From: Candidatus Thioglobus sp.
GTDB taxonomy: Bacteria > Pseudomonadota > Gammaproteobacteria > PS1 > Pseudothioglobaceae
DNA length: 43,400 nucleotides
Reading direction: 5' to 3'
Assembly (NCBI GenBank): GCA_012959965.1
Contig: DUCF01000010.1
Span: forward strand, 1 to 43,400
The first letter of the stretch is position 1. Every line of letters begins with the position of its first letter. Of the stretch, positions 7,503 through 16,013 are shown in pieces. Both the position numbers and the translations under genes were made by a program. The notes below the pieces were generated by a model that did not search any database, was not told where the DNA came from, and worked only from the letters and a program-made list of their open reading frames with translations.

Positions 7503-7949
7503 ATGAATGAATTACTAGATGACTTTGCCATTGTGGTGGATATTAAAGTTGAATGGGGCGATATGGACGCTCTACAGCACGTCAACAATATCGAATATTT
7601 TAAATATTTTCAAATAGCGCGAATTGCCTACTTTGAAAATATTGATGCTAATGGCCTGCTTGGTGATAAGCGAATTTCATCCATACTAGCAGCAACTCAG
7701 GCTAAATATATTTACCCGCTTAACTATCCGGATACTGTCTCTGTTGGTGTCAGGGTTGACAAAATGTCGGATCAGTACTTCACCATGAAATACGCTGTGG
7801 TTAGTCATAAGCATAAGAGATTGGCCACTATTGGTGATGCCAAAGTGGTGATGTTTGACTATGTCAATAACAAAAAAACCTCAATTCCAGACGCCATTCG
7901 CAAGACAATCTCTGATCTGGAAAAAGTAGAAGTTGAGATAATTGATTAG
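7503..7949 (+). CDS. Acyl-CoA thioesterase, 4HBT/FadM-like hotdog protein
   Basis: This 148-residue single hotdog domain carries the WGDMDALQHVNNIEYFKYFQIAR motif (residues 18-40), in which Asp22 corresponds to the catalytic Asp of the 4-hydroxybenzoyl-CoA thioesterase/FadM group. It hydrolyses acyl-CoA to acid plus CoA; the specific acyl group is unknown. Position after a crotonase and before a lipid kinase suggests a lipid or acyl-CoA housekeeping role, but that is inference. Confidence 0.87.
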   Translation: MNELLDDFAIVVDIKVEWGDMDALQHVNNIEYFKYFQIARIAYFENIDANGLLGDKRISSILAATQAKYIYPLNYPDTVSVGVRVDKMSDQYFTMKYAVVSHKHKRLATIGDAKVVMFDYVNNKKTSIPDAIRKTISDLEKVEVEIID

Positions 7950-7969
7950 GGCCTAAGAATCTAAATATT

Positions 7970-8905
7970 ATGAGTCGATATCTAGTTATCTACAACCCTA
8001 TTGCGGGTCGCGGCCGTGTTCAAAAGCACTGGCCAGAGGTTGAGCAAGGGCTGATTGAGGCGGGTGTGGAGTTTGATGTGGCTAAAACCTCTGCACCGCT
8101 TGATGCTGTTTCACTTGCGGAGAAGGCGTCAGAGAAATATTCAGCTGTTATTGCAGTCGGTGGCGACGGTACGGTTCATGAGGTTGTTAATGGACTGCTG
8201 CGAGCGTCAAGTGAAGGCGAGACAATCCCACTCGGGGTGATACCGCTGGGTAATGGCGATGATTTTGCCAAAGTAATTCCACCAGAAACGCAAATTGGAG
8301 GCAAGGTGTTTGACTGGCGTGTTGCCGTTGATAAAATTGCGAAAGGACAAGCCAAACTGTTTGACGTTGGGCGCCTAACAGGCGAACAATCGGGCGAAGA
8401 TCCTCAATATTTTATGAACGGCATGGATATTGGTTTCGGCGCACAAGCGGCACTTAACTTTACCACGGTACCAAGTTTTCTCACAGGTATGGCGGCATAC
8501 CTTGCGGCAATTATGAAAACGCTGATTGATTACCGCATCCCAAAAGTTAAAATTCAGATTGATGATCAACCGCCTTTTGAACAATCGACAACGATGACAG
8601 TCGTTACCAATGGTCGCTGCTTTGGCAGTGGGTTTTGGGTTTGCCCCGATGCCCAGGTTGATGACGGCTTGTTGAATGTTATGGTGGCGGATGGCATTGG
8701 TCGTGTACAAATTCTCGGCTTGATACCCAAAATAATGAAAGGCACACATGTCAACGAGCCAATCCTTAAAAACTTCCTTGCCAAGCGCGTGGTGATTAGC
8801 GCCGATGAGCCCTTTGCAGTTGAAGCGGATGGTGAAGTGCCTTACCCTCAAACAACGCGTCTTGAAGTGCAAGTATTAGAAAGAAAATTACGGGTGATTA
8901 TTTAG
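7970..8905 (+). CDS. YegS/diacylglycerol-kinase family lipid kinase
   Basis: This 311-residue protein of the DAGK catalytic fold shows NPIAGRGR at residues 9-16, the glycine-rich AVGGDGTVHEVVNGLL near residue 65, and PLGVIPLGNGDDFAK near residue 90. All are ATP/lipid-kinase signatures. Expected reaction: ATP-dependent phosphorylation of a membrane lipid such as diacylglycerol, phosphatidylglycerol or a sphingoid base. The usual GTxND is here GNGDD. It starts 20 bp after the thioesterase gene and probably shares its transcript. Confidence 0.9.
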   Translation: MSRYLVIYNPIAGRGRVQKHWPEVEQGLIEAGVEFDVAKTSAPLDAVSLAEKASEKYSAVIAVGGDGTVHEVVNGLLRASSEGETIPLGVIPLGNGDDFAKVIPPETQIGGKVFDWRVAVDKIAKGQAKLFDVGRLTGEQSGEDPQYFMNGMDIGFGAQAALNFTTVPSFLTGMAAYLAAIMKTLIDYRIPKVKIQIDDQPPFEQSTTMTVVTNGRCFGSGFWVCPDAQVDDGLLNVMVADGIGRVQILGLIPKIMKGTHVNEPILKNFLAKRVVISADEPFAVEADGEVPYPQTTRLEVQVLERKLRVII

Positions 8906-8943
8906 CGGTAAACTGAGATTATCCAAACTAAGGGCCAAAAGCA

Positions 8944-9393
8944 GTGAAAGTAGAACGCGCCACAATTGAAGACATTCCCGGACTTTGCACTTTGCTCGAT
9001 TATCTTTTTGAGCAAGAGTCAGAATTTGAGCCCGATAAAGAGATCCAGTCACGCGGCTTATCGGCCGTCATCAATGGCGAAGATGTGGGCGATATTTTGC
9101 TTGTTCGTCAAACTAGTGAGATTGTTGCGATGGTTAATTTATTGTACACCGTGTCAACAGCGCTGGGTGCGCGAGTGGCAATCCTAGAGGACATGGTGGT
9201 ATTGCCTAAATACCGAAATCAAGGCGTTGGTTCAAAATTGCTTGATTACGCAATTCAATTTGCGAAAGAACAGGGCTGTCAACGAACCACATTACTAACC
9301 GATGATGACAACGAAGGTGCGCATCGCTTTTATCAGCAACACGGTTTTTCTCGCTCATCTATGTTGACGTTTCGACAGTCACTCGACGACTAG
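8944..9393 (+). CDS. GNAT-family N-acetyltransferase
   Basis: This 149-residue protein contains the GNAT acetyl-CoA loop in VVLPKYRNQGVGSKLLDYAIQFA (about residues 83-105), preceded by the ILEDMVV strand and followed by GAHRFYQQHGF near residue 125. Substrate unknown. The start is GTG at 8944, chosen because the reading frame begins directly with the domain's VERATIEDIPGL strand. Confidence 0.88.
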   Translation: MKVERATIEDIPGLCTLLDYLFEQESEFEPDKEIQSRGLSAVINGEDVGDILLVRQTSEIVAMVNLLYTVSTALGARVAILEDMVVLPKYRNQGVGSKLLDYAIQFAKEQGCQRTTLLTDDDNEGAHRFYQQHGFSRSSMLTFRQSLDD

Positions 9394-9430
9394 CGTAAAA
9401 TGTCCGCTATTGTTTTATTGAGTAATTATT

Positions 9431-10816
9431 GTGAGTGACACTAGTTTTGAGTCTGCTGGGTTAAGCCCTGAATTAACGACTAATTTAAGTACTTTGGGCT
9501 ACCATACGATGACGCCTATCCAGGCGATGAGTTTGCCGGCTATTCTGTCGGGCAAGGACGTCATTGGCCAAGGTAAAACCGGCTCCGGTAAGACAGCCGC
9601 TTTCGGCTTGGGCTTGTTGCAAAAGCTTGATGTTAAACTTTTCAAAACGCAATCTTTGGTGCTGTGTCCAACGCGTGAGCTTGCTGATCAGGTGGCGAGT
9701 GAGTTGCGTCGACTTGCTAGGGCAACACATAATGTCAAAATACTAACATTGTGTGGCGGTGTGCCTATCGGCCCACAAATTGGTTCGTTGGAGCGTGGCG
9801 CACATATTGTGGTGGGTACGCCTGGGCGTATTGATGACCACCTACGTAAGAAAACGTTGAGACTTGGCTCGGTAACTACTTTGGTGCTGGACGAGGCGGA
9901 TCGCATGCTGGACATGGGTTTTCAAGATACGATTGATGATATTATCGACTGTATTTCGACCAATCGCCAAACACTGCTCTTTAGTGCAACCTTTCCTAGA
10001 GAGATTGAATCGATTGCAGAGCGCGTTATGCTGGATCCAATCACCGTTAAAGCGCCCTCTACTCATGACGAGGAAACCATTAAACAAGCCTTTCACCAAG
10101 TGAGCGACGCATCTTCGAGAATGATTGCTTTGCGATTATTATTGGCAAAGCATAGTGTGAATTCAGCTTTGGTTTTTTGTAACACCAAACGCGACACTCA
10201 AGATGTGGCGGACGAGCTCAATGACTGGGGTTTTTATGCGCTTGCCATTCATGGTGATCTTGATCAACGAGAGCGCGATCAAGCGCTGATTCAGTTTTCC
10301 AATAAAAGCATTCCAGTGTTGGTGGCAACCGATGTGGCGGCGAGAGGCTTGGATATTGACGCACTCGATTTAGTGATTAATTATCATATCGCTCACGACC
10401 CAGAAACGCATGTACACCGTATCGGCCGCACCGGTAGAGCGGGTAGTAGTGGTATTGCTTGTACTCTGTATAGCAATAGAGAAATGCATAAAGTGAATGC
10501 GTTGGAGTTGGGCGTTGATTCTGAGAAATATAGCGACCCTTTACCATCCGAAAGTTTGCTGGATAAACCAGTGAAAAAACCATTAATGGCCACAATCAAA
10601 ATTGATGGCGGAAAAAAACAAAAATTACGTCCTGGTGACATTGTGGGCGCCTTGACGGGCGAGAATGGCATTCCAGGTGATTCGGTTGGCAAGATTAACG
10701 TTTCGGCCAATTGGTCTTATGTGGCTGTTCAGTTAAATTTGGTCAAACCGGCATTGAAAAAACTCTCTAATGGTAGGCTGAAAGGTCGCTCGTTCCGCGT
10801 CAGGCTGGTTTCATAA
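9431..10816 (+). CDS. dbpA: ATP-dependent RNA helicase DbpA
   Basis: This 461-residue DEAD-box helicase carries the Q motif (MTPIQAMSLP), Walker A GKTGSGKT, PTRELADQV, VLDEADRMLDMG, LLFSATFP, VLVATDVAARGLDI and HRIGRTGRAG in order. The last 75 residues (from about 386) form the DbpA-type RNA-binding domain, with LRPGDIVGALTGENGIPGDSVGKI and NWSYVAV. In E. coli DbpA this domain binds hairpin 92 of 23S rRNA and directs the enzyme to large-subunit assembly. The start is GTG at 9431, matching the normal N-terminus; no clear ribosome site is visible. Confidence 0.95.
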   Translation: MSDTSFESAGLSPELTTNLSTLGYHTMTPIQAMSLPAILSGKDVIGQGKTGSGKTAAFGLGLLQKLDVKLFKTQSLVLCPTRELADQVASELRRLARATHNVKILTLCGGVPIGPQIGSLERGAHIVVGTPGRIDDHLRKKTLRLGSVTTLVLDEADRMLDMGFQDTIDDIIDCISTNRQTLLFSATFPREIESIAERVMLDPITVKAPSTHDEETIKQAFHQVSDASSRMIALRLLLAKHSVNSALVFCNTKRDTQDVADELNDWGFYALAIHGDLDQRERDQALIQFSNKSIPVLVATDVAARGLDIDALDLVINYHIAHDPETHVHRIGRTGRAGSSGIACTLYSNREMHKVNALELGVDSEKYSDPLPSESLLDKPVKKPLMATIKIDGGKKQKLRPGDIVGALTGENGIPGDSVGKINVSANWSYVAVQLNLVKPALKKLSNGRLKGRSFRVRLVS

Positions 10817-10865
10817 TTCGTCAAGCTTGTGCTATCATGTGATATTCACTCACATATAGCTCAAT

Positions 10866-11486
10866 ATGAAGGAAATTTTGTTATTGGTGCATATCGTTGG
10901 CGGATCAGTCGCTTTGATCTGTGCGTTGATGGCGGTATCGAGTAAAAAGGGCTCCAACTTTCATCGAAAAGTTGGGCGTATTTACGCACTAGGCATGACA
11001 GTAATTGGCGTCACTGCAATACCCATGGCCATCATCAGTGAAAAAATATTTTTATTTTTAATAGCGCTCTTTAGTAGTTACCTAGTTTTTGCCGGATGGC
11101 GTTTTGCCGTTAATCGCTCTGGCAGACCAAGTAAATTGGACTGGTTTGCGGTATTTATTATGCTCTCAACAGCGCTTACCATGTGCATTGGTGCCTACTT
11201 TTTATACACTGAGGCCAATGACCAATGGGTGACTTTGTTGGCATTTGGATCTCTTGCTGCATTTCTGGGCTTGGCTGATTTAAAGAGTCATATTTCAAGA
11301 CGCACTATTGGAAAAAAGCGAATTGTACGGCATTTGACCAATATGCTGGGAGGCACAATTGCAACGATCACAGCTGCTCTTGTAACAAATCTCTCAACAG
11401 AGCCTGTTTTGTTGGCTTGGATTGCACCAACAATGATAATCACCCCTTTGATTGCTTATTGGAATCGTAAGGCTTTAAAGGGGTAG
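10866..11486 (+). CDS. DUF2306-like multi-pass membrane protein
   Basis: This 206-residue hydrophobic protein has about six predicted helices. It begins MKEILLLVHIVGGSVAL and has the SNFHRKVGRIYALGM loop and a conserved-looking ISRRTIGKKRIVRHLTNMLGG segment, which resemble DUF2306-type proteins. No catalytic motif is recognised; function unknown. It stands alone, 50 bp after dbpA and 131 bp before the exporter gene. Confidence 0.65.
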   Translation: MKEILLLVHIVGGSVALICALMAVSSKKGSNFHRKVGRIYALGMTVIGVTAIPMAIISEKIFLFLIALFSSYLVFAGWRFAVNRSGRPSKLDWFAVFIMLSTALTMCIGAYFLYTEANDQWVTLLAFGSLAAFLGLADLKSHISRRTIGKKRIVRHLTNMLGGTIATITAALVTNLSTEPVLLAWIAPTMIITPLIAYWNRKALKG

Positions 11487-11617
11487 TTTTAGTGGTAAAT
11501 TGTCATTTATTGCACTGCATAATTTTTCCAATTAAAGACCACATTAAACCATATTAAAGTTTTGAATAGCTGTTAGAATAAGCACTCAAATTTCAATATT
11601 TATAATCGCCATTTAGC

Positions 11618-14314
11618 ATGAAAAACTTACTGTTAGCACTCAGTCATTATTTTGCAAAAGTACCTGGTCGGCTCAGGTCGCATCGTAAATTAGTGCTTGT
11701 TTTAGCACTGCTTTCCACTGTTTTTATGGTTGTTGGCGCCAATCGCTTTACGTTGGATTTTTCCATTGAGTCATGGTTCGAGAAAGGCGACCCAGCATTG
11801 GATGCACTGGATGAGTTTCGTCAACAATTCGGTAGTGACGACGGTCTCTTTATCGTTTACGAGGCTAAAGATGGCGATGTTTTCTCTCATCAGTCTCTGA
11901 CGCTCATCTCCGAACTGACAAATGCGCTTGCCAATGCTGCTGACAGTGACCCACAAATTACTATCGATAAGTATGGACTGGCGCCGGAGCAAGTTGAGAT
12001 TCTCGGTCATATTAAGCGTGTCCAGTCTCTCACCAATATCCGTATTCAACAAAGTAAGGGTGATACACTCAGTGCACCGTTATTGGTGCCACGTGATATA
12101 CCAACAGAGCAATACGCCCTAAATCAAATCAAAGCGCTGGCTGATGCGCAAAGCATGTTGCCGTTGTTTATGTTCTCCAAGGATCATCGCTTTGGCGCGC
12201 TATCAATACAAACAGACTTTGGCACGATCCCCATTATCGAAACTACCGAACAAGGCGAATCTTTACTTGTAGAAGATTCGTTTGATGATGTTTTTGAAAA
12301 CTTTGACACTTTGGTTGATCCAGAGGCGGTTGTTAAGAAAGTCAGGTTTGCTGAGCTGGATCCAAATCTTTATTTGACCTTTATGCCAGCTGTATCCGGT
12401 ATCTATAAGCAAGATTATTTTCTTGAGCAATTTGCTTTTTATCCGATTGGTAACGCCGCGATGACAGAGTTGGCGTGGGATACGATGATTCACGCGGGTC
12501 TGTTGTTGTTTGGTATGGTCGTGGTCATTAACTTGCTGTTGTGGTCTCTGTTCCGATCCCTTTCGGCGGTTGTCTTGCCGCAGTTAGCGATCGGAATGAG
12601 CGTGTTATTTGTGATTGGCGGTTTTGGCTGGCTAAATATTACCTCTTCAACGCTGATTGCTTTAACAGGAATGTTGGTTGTTGCTGCTGGTATTGCTGAC
12701 TGCGTTCACGTGATGAGCAGTTATATGTTTTTTCGTCGAGAGGGGGAAAACCATGAGGCGGCAATGAGTCATGCTTACGGTAAAACCGGCGTGCCGATTT
12801 TACTGACCACGATTACCACAATGGCTGGAATGTCGTCACTCGCAGCAACTGGGATGGCGCAGTTTGCCAACTTTGGCTTATCTTCAGCTGCTGGCGTGCT
12901 CATGGCTTTTCTATATACCATTTACTTACTTCCTGTGTTTTTGGATTATTGGCATCCAATGCCAATTGAAAAGCCACAAAAACAGCAAGCGAATGGCTTC
13001 ATCGGTCAATTAATACGAATCAAAAATAGTGTAATGGCTTTTCTCTGTTTACTCATCAAGCCACTGCACTTTCTCTTGAGAAAATTGGGGCTGGTGTGGC
13101 TGCTGAGTGCCGTATGGCTGCAACCTCTGTTGGATAGAATACCAAGGTTTGTTGAGCGCTTTCGTCACACTATCGTACTGGTGTTTGTCGGTATTTTTGC
13201 CGCTTGTCTTTACGGCGCATCGCAAGTTAAGATTGATTCTAATTTAGTAGAAATATTCTCAGAAGATGTGCCGATTCGAGCGGCCTATGATATTGTGGAT
13301 GAGCACATGATGGGTTCTGGCAGTATGTTAATCATGATCAAAATGGGTGAGTCAGATGCGATGATGGAGCCTGAGGTGTTAAGAGTTATGAGTGATCTTC
13401 AAGAGAAACTGCAGAAAAACTATGGCGACTACATTATTCGCACGAATTCATTGGCAGACTTGGTGCAAGAGACACACGTTATTATGCAAGGTGATGAGCG
13501 GTATCGAACTATCCCTGACGATAAAATAACGGTTTCGCAACTGCTTTATTTATTCAATAGTGCCAATCCAAAAGAGCGCCGAGCCTTGGTTAGTGATGAT
13601 TACTCTAAGAGCCATATTAGCGTGCAACTGAGGAATGCCGGCTCATCGGAATACGCCCTATTCTTTGATGATATACAGCGTGATATCGACAATGCCTTTG
13701 CCGAACTTAAGCAGCGCTTTCCACTGATGCAAGTACAAATGACTGGATCCTTTGCGCTGATTATGAAGATGGCAGATGATTTAAGTCATAGCCAGTTTAG
13801 GAGTTTGGCAATTGCTGCGATTGTTATTAGCGCCTTGTTGATGCTAACTTTGGGTTCGCTGCAAGCGGGCGTTATGTCAATTATTCCTAATCTTATTCCA
13901 GCAACGCTGGCTTTTGGTTTGATGGGGCTTTTAGGCATTCCACTGGATACCGATACGTTAATCATTGCGCCATTAATTATTGGCATTGCGGTGGACGATA
14001 CTATTCATTTCATTAGTCATTATCGCATGGCTTTGGTGGCCACTAATAGTATGAAAATTGCGCTGGTAGACGCCATTAAAGAGGTGGGTCAAGCGGTGAC
14101 ATTTACAACTTTAATTTTGGGTTGTGGTTTCTTTATGTTAAGCTTTAGCGACCATTTAGGTCTGGTGAAGATCGGCACCTTTGGCTCACTCGCTATTTTT
14201 GTCGCTTTGCTATGCGACCTGCTGTTTTTCCCTGCCCTGATTATGATTTTCAAACCAAAGTTTGGTGAGAGAGGCGTTGATGATAATTTGAATTTTTCTG
14301 GAGAAGTGAAATGA
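11618..14314 (+). CDS. RND superfamily (MMPL-type) exporter
   Basis: This 898-residue inner-membrane protein has the duplicated RND layout: a helix near residue 25-45, a large periplasmic loop, a block of helices about 280-440 (ITSSTLIALTGMLVVAAGIADCVHVM), then a second half with a periplasmic loop and helices about 725-885. The second half carries the proton-relay-type sequence DTDTLIIAPLIIGIAVDDTIHFISHYR. Such proteins move lipids or other hydrophobic molecules out of the inner membrane using the proton gradient. The downstream LolA-like gene overlaps by 4 bp, so the two are translationally coupled and likely act as a lipid or lipoprotein transport pair. Cargo unknown. Confidence 0.9.
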   Translation: MKNLLLALSHYFAKVPGRLRSHRKLVLVLALLSTVFMVVGANRFTLDFSIESWFEKGDPALDALDEFRQQFGSDDGLFIVYEAKDGDVFSHQSLTLISELTNALANAADSDPQITIDKYGLAPEQVEILGHIKRVQSLTNIRIQQSKGDTLSAPLLVPRDIPTEQYALNQIKALADAQSMLPLFMFSKDHRFGALSIQTDFGTIPIIETTEQGESLLVEDSFDDVFENFDTLVDPEAVVKKVRFAELDPNLYLTFMPAVSGIYKQDYFLEQFAFYPIGNAAMTELAWDTMIHAGLLLFGMVVVINLLLWSLFRSLSAVVLPQLAIGMSVLFVIGGFGWLNITSSTLIALTGMLVVAAGIADCVHVMSSYMFFRREGENHEAAMSHAYGKTGVPILLTTITTMAGMSSLAATGMAQFANFGLSSAAGVLMAFLYTIYLLPVFLDYWHPMPIEKPQKQQANGFIGQLIRIKNSVMAFLCLLIKPLHFLLRKLGLVWLLSAVWLQPLLDRIPRFVERFRHTIVLVFVGIFAACLYGASQVKIDSNLVEIFSEDVPIRAAYDIVDEHMMGSGSMLIMIKMGESDAMMEPEVLRVMSDLQEKLQKNYGDYIIRTNSLADLVQETHVIMQGDERYRTIPDDKITVSQLLYLFNSANPKERRALVSDDYSKSHISVQLRNAGSSEYALFFDDIQRDIDNAFAELKQRFPLMQVQMTGSFALIMKMADDLSHSQFRSLAIAAIVISALLMLTLGSLQAGVMSIIPNLIPATLAFGLMGLLGIPLDTDTLIIAPLIIGIAVDDTIHFISHYRMALVATNSMKIALVDAIKEVGQAVTFTTLILGCGFFMLSFSDHLGLVKIGTFGSLAIFVALLCDLLFFPALIMIFKPKFGERGVDDNLNFSGEVK

Positions 14315-15210
14315 CTGTTCGAACCCTAATTGCGACTTTTATTAGTGTTGTATTGATGATTGGCAGCCCCATTGTTGCGGCTGATACTGGCCTGAGTGCA
14401 TTAGAATTAATTCAGAAAGTTGATGATAATCGCAGAAAAACAGCCGACTCTGCATTTACCAGCATGATTATTACTACTTGTAAATATGGCACTTCTGGCG
14501 GCAAATTAAAGTGTGTTGAAAATCCCCGTGTAAAGATAATTGAAAGTGCACAGATTAATACCGGTAAAGATAATTTGGATACACGCTCACTTATTATGGT
14601 GGTGGCGCCCGAGTATGAAAAAGGCATTGGTATGCTGAGCTATGCTTTTAACGATAGCGACAAAGAAAACGAAACTTGGCTGTATTTACCAGCACTTGGT
14701 AAGGTCAAGAAAATTGCCGTCAGCCAAGGTGAGGGCGATAGTACTGAGTCAGCTAACCTGTTTGGTACAGAGATCTCGCTTGACGATCAAGATACTGGAA
14801 AACTGGATGACTATACTTACGAAATCATAGAAACTGGCGAGTATAAAGGCAGGCCTGTTGCGGTGATTGAGTCGACCCCTACAGCTGACAGACTGAACAA
14901 AAGCAGTAACGGAAAAACACAAACGTGGATTGATACAGAGCGCCTTATTGCTTTAAAAGTTCAGATATTTGACCAACAAGGAACAATGATTAAAAGGATT
15001 CAGGCTGGCTCTATAGAATATATAAACAATACTTGGGTTGCCAAAAATCTCGGCTTTATGAACTTGGTCAGCCAGCGCCTAACAAATATGAAGATTGATA
15101 AAATTAGCTTCGGTGTGGACATTGACGCTGAATTCTTGACGCCGAAGGCGCTCAGTGATGAGGCTTTTAGGGAAGAGCACATGGCGAAACTTCGCGCTCA
15201 ATCTCAATAG
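14311..15210 (+). CDS. Outer-membrane lipoprotein-sorting (LolA-like) protein
   Basis: This 299-residue protein has a clear signal peptide (hydrophobic residues 5-22, cleavage near VAADT). The mature part resembles the LolA-like family that accompanies MMPL/RND exporters: the segments SLIMVVAPEYEKGIGMLSY, ENETWLYLPALGKVKKI and GTEISLDDQ are typical. The protein would act as a periplasmic carrier receiving cargo from the exporter. It starts inside the last codons of the exporter gene (ATGA overlap). Confidence 0.87.
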   Translation: MTVRTLIATFISVVLMIGSPIVAADTGLSALELIQKVDDNRRKTADSAFTSMIITTCKYGTSGGKLKCVENPRVKIIESAQINTGKDNLDTRSLIMVVAPEYEKGIGMLSYAFNDSDKENETWLYLPALGKVKKIAVSQGEGDSTESANLFGTEISLDDQDTGKLDDYTYEIIETGEYKGRPVAVIESTPTADRLNKSSNGKTQTWIDTERLIALKVQIFDQQGTMIKRIQAGSIEYINNTWVAKNLGFMNLVSQRLTNMKIDKISFGVDIDAEFLTPKALSDEAFREEHMAKLRAQSQ

Positions 15211-15240
15211 ATTGAATGTCTTATATTTATAATTTGCAGG

Positions 15241-15317
15241 TTATGTGCATAATTAATCTAAATATTATAATTTTATTAAATTAATATTTCAATAAATCGC
15301 TATTTATGTGCATAATT
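15241..15317. promoter_or_regulatory. Two identical 14-bp sites upstream of the dioxygenase operon
   Basis: TTATGTGCATAATT occurs at 15241-15254 and again, without mismatch, at 15304-15317. The copies are 63 bp apart, i.e. six turns of 10.5 bp, so they lie on the same helix face. Each contains a dyad TTATG-TG-CATAA. They sit in very AT-rich DNA, the downstream copy ending 62 bp before the dioxygenase start. Binding by the Lrp/AsnC regulator encoded in the same cluster is a natural hypothesis, because such proteins bind spaced repeated sites; it is not demonstrated. Confidence 0.6.
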
Positions 15318-15379
15318 CGCACAATAATACCCAAGCGCAGTCTTTAAACTAAGAGGACTTAAAAACAGCACAGGGAGCT

Positions 15380-16009
15380 ATGCAGAACACTAAAGATTTT
15401 TTGTTAGAATTGGGGCGGCTTAAGTTGGATCACGTGGCTCAATTGTCAGCGTCTTTCGGCAATCTTCCTAAGAGTGATTATCTTGATGGAGATTATCGTT
15501 TGCGCCGTTATTCGCATTTTAATTTTTCTGAAAATGTGCTGAAAAAGATGCCAGCAAAAGCTTTTGAGCAAAGCACTGACTTCAATGACTTTCAAGGTAA
15601 TGTTGAGCGCAAGTATGAAGAAATAGAGCAAAATATTATTGCTTCAGAGGCGTTTGTTGAAATGTTTTCGCGCTTTAAAGATATTACGAATTTGGATGAT
15701 GGGGCTAATATAGAAGTGCATCAAATACGAATCATAGCCAAAGGCGAGAAAAGCTCACAAGTGACGCCAGAGGGTGTGCATCAAGACGGCTATCAAAGAA
15801 TCGGTATTTTTGTTATTGATGGCAATAACATCATCGGTGGCGAATTGAACATACACACTCAAAAACATGCAGCGCCTTTTATTAAGCACAAGTTTGACCA
15901 AGGCGAATTCGTGGTTTTAAACGACGAGCACTTTTGGCACAGTGCAGAAGATATTCGCTCTGCAGGCCCTGGTGGCGCAAATATGGACGTGTTTGTATTA
16001 ACGGCATAA
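15380..16009 (+). CDS. 2-oxoglutarate/Fe(II) dioxygenase family protein (amino-acid hydroxylase type)
   Basis: This 209-residue protein fits the 2OG-Fe dioxygenase family that includes L-isoleucine 4-hydroxylase (PF10014 type). The iron ligands appear as His134-x-Asp136 in PEGVHQDGYQR and a distal His at 184 or 187 in NDEHFWHSAEDI; an Arg (193) shortly after may hold 2-oxoglutarate. The expected reaction is hydroxylation of a free amino acid, with 2-oxoglutarate turned into succinate and CO2. The substrate is unknown. Next, 4 bp downstream, is a class V PLP enzyme, and an Lrp/AsnC regulator follows, which fits amino-acid metabolism. Confidence 0.83.
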   Translation: MQNTKDFLLELGRLKLDHVAQLSASFGNLPKSDYLDGDYRLRRYSHFNFSENVLKKMPAKAFEQSTDFNDFQGNVERKYEEIEQNIIASEAFVEMFSRFKDITNLDDGANIEVHQIRIIAKGEKSSQVTPEGVHQDGYQRIGIFVIDGNNIIGGELNIHTQKHAAPFIKHKFDQGEFVVLNDEHFWHSAEDIRSAGPGGANMDVFVLTA

Positions 16010-16013
16010 ATAT

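Noticed and set aside
8375-8872. Minus-strand ORF of 165 codons inside the lipid kinase gene
   Set aside because: It is antisense to a clear family member, has no ribosome site and its translation resembles no protein I know.
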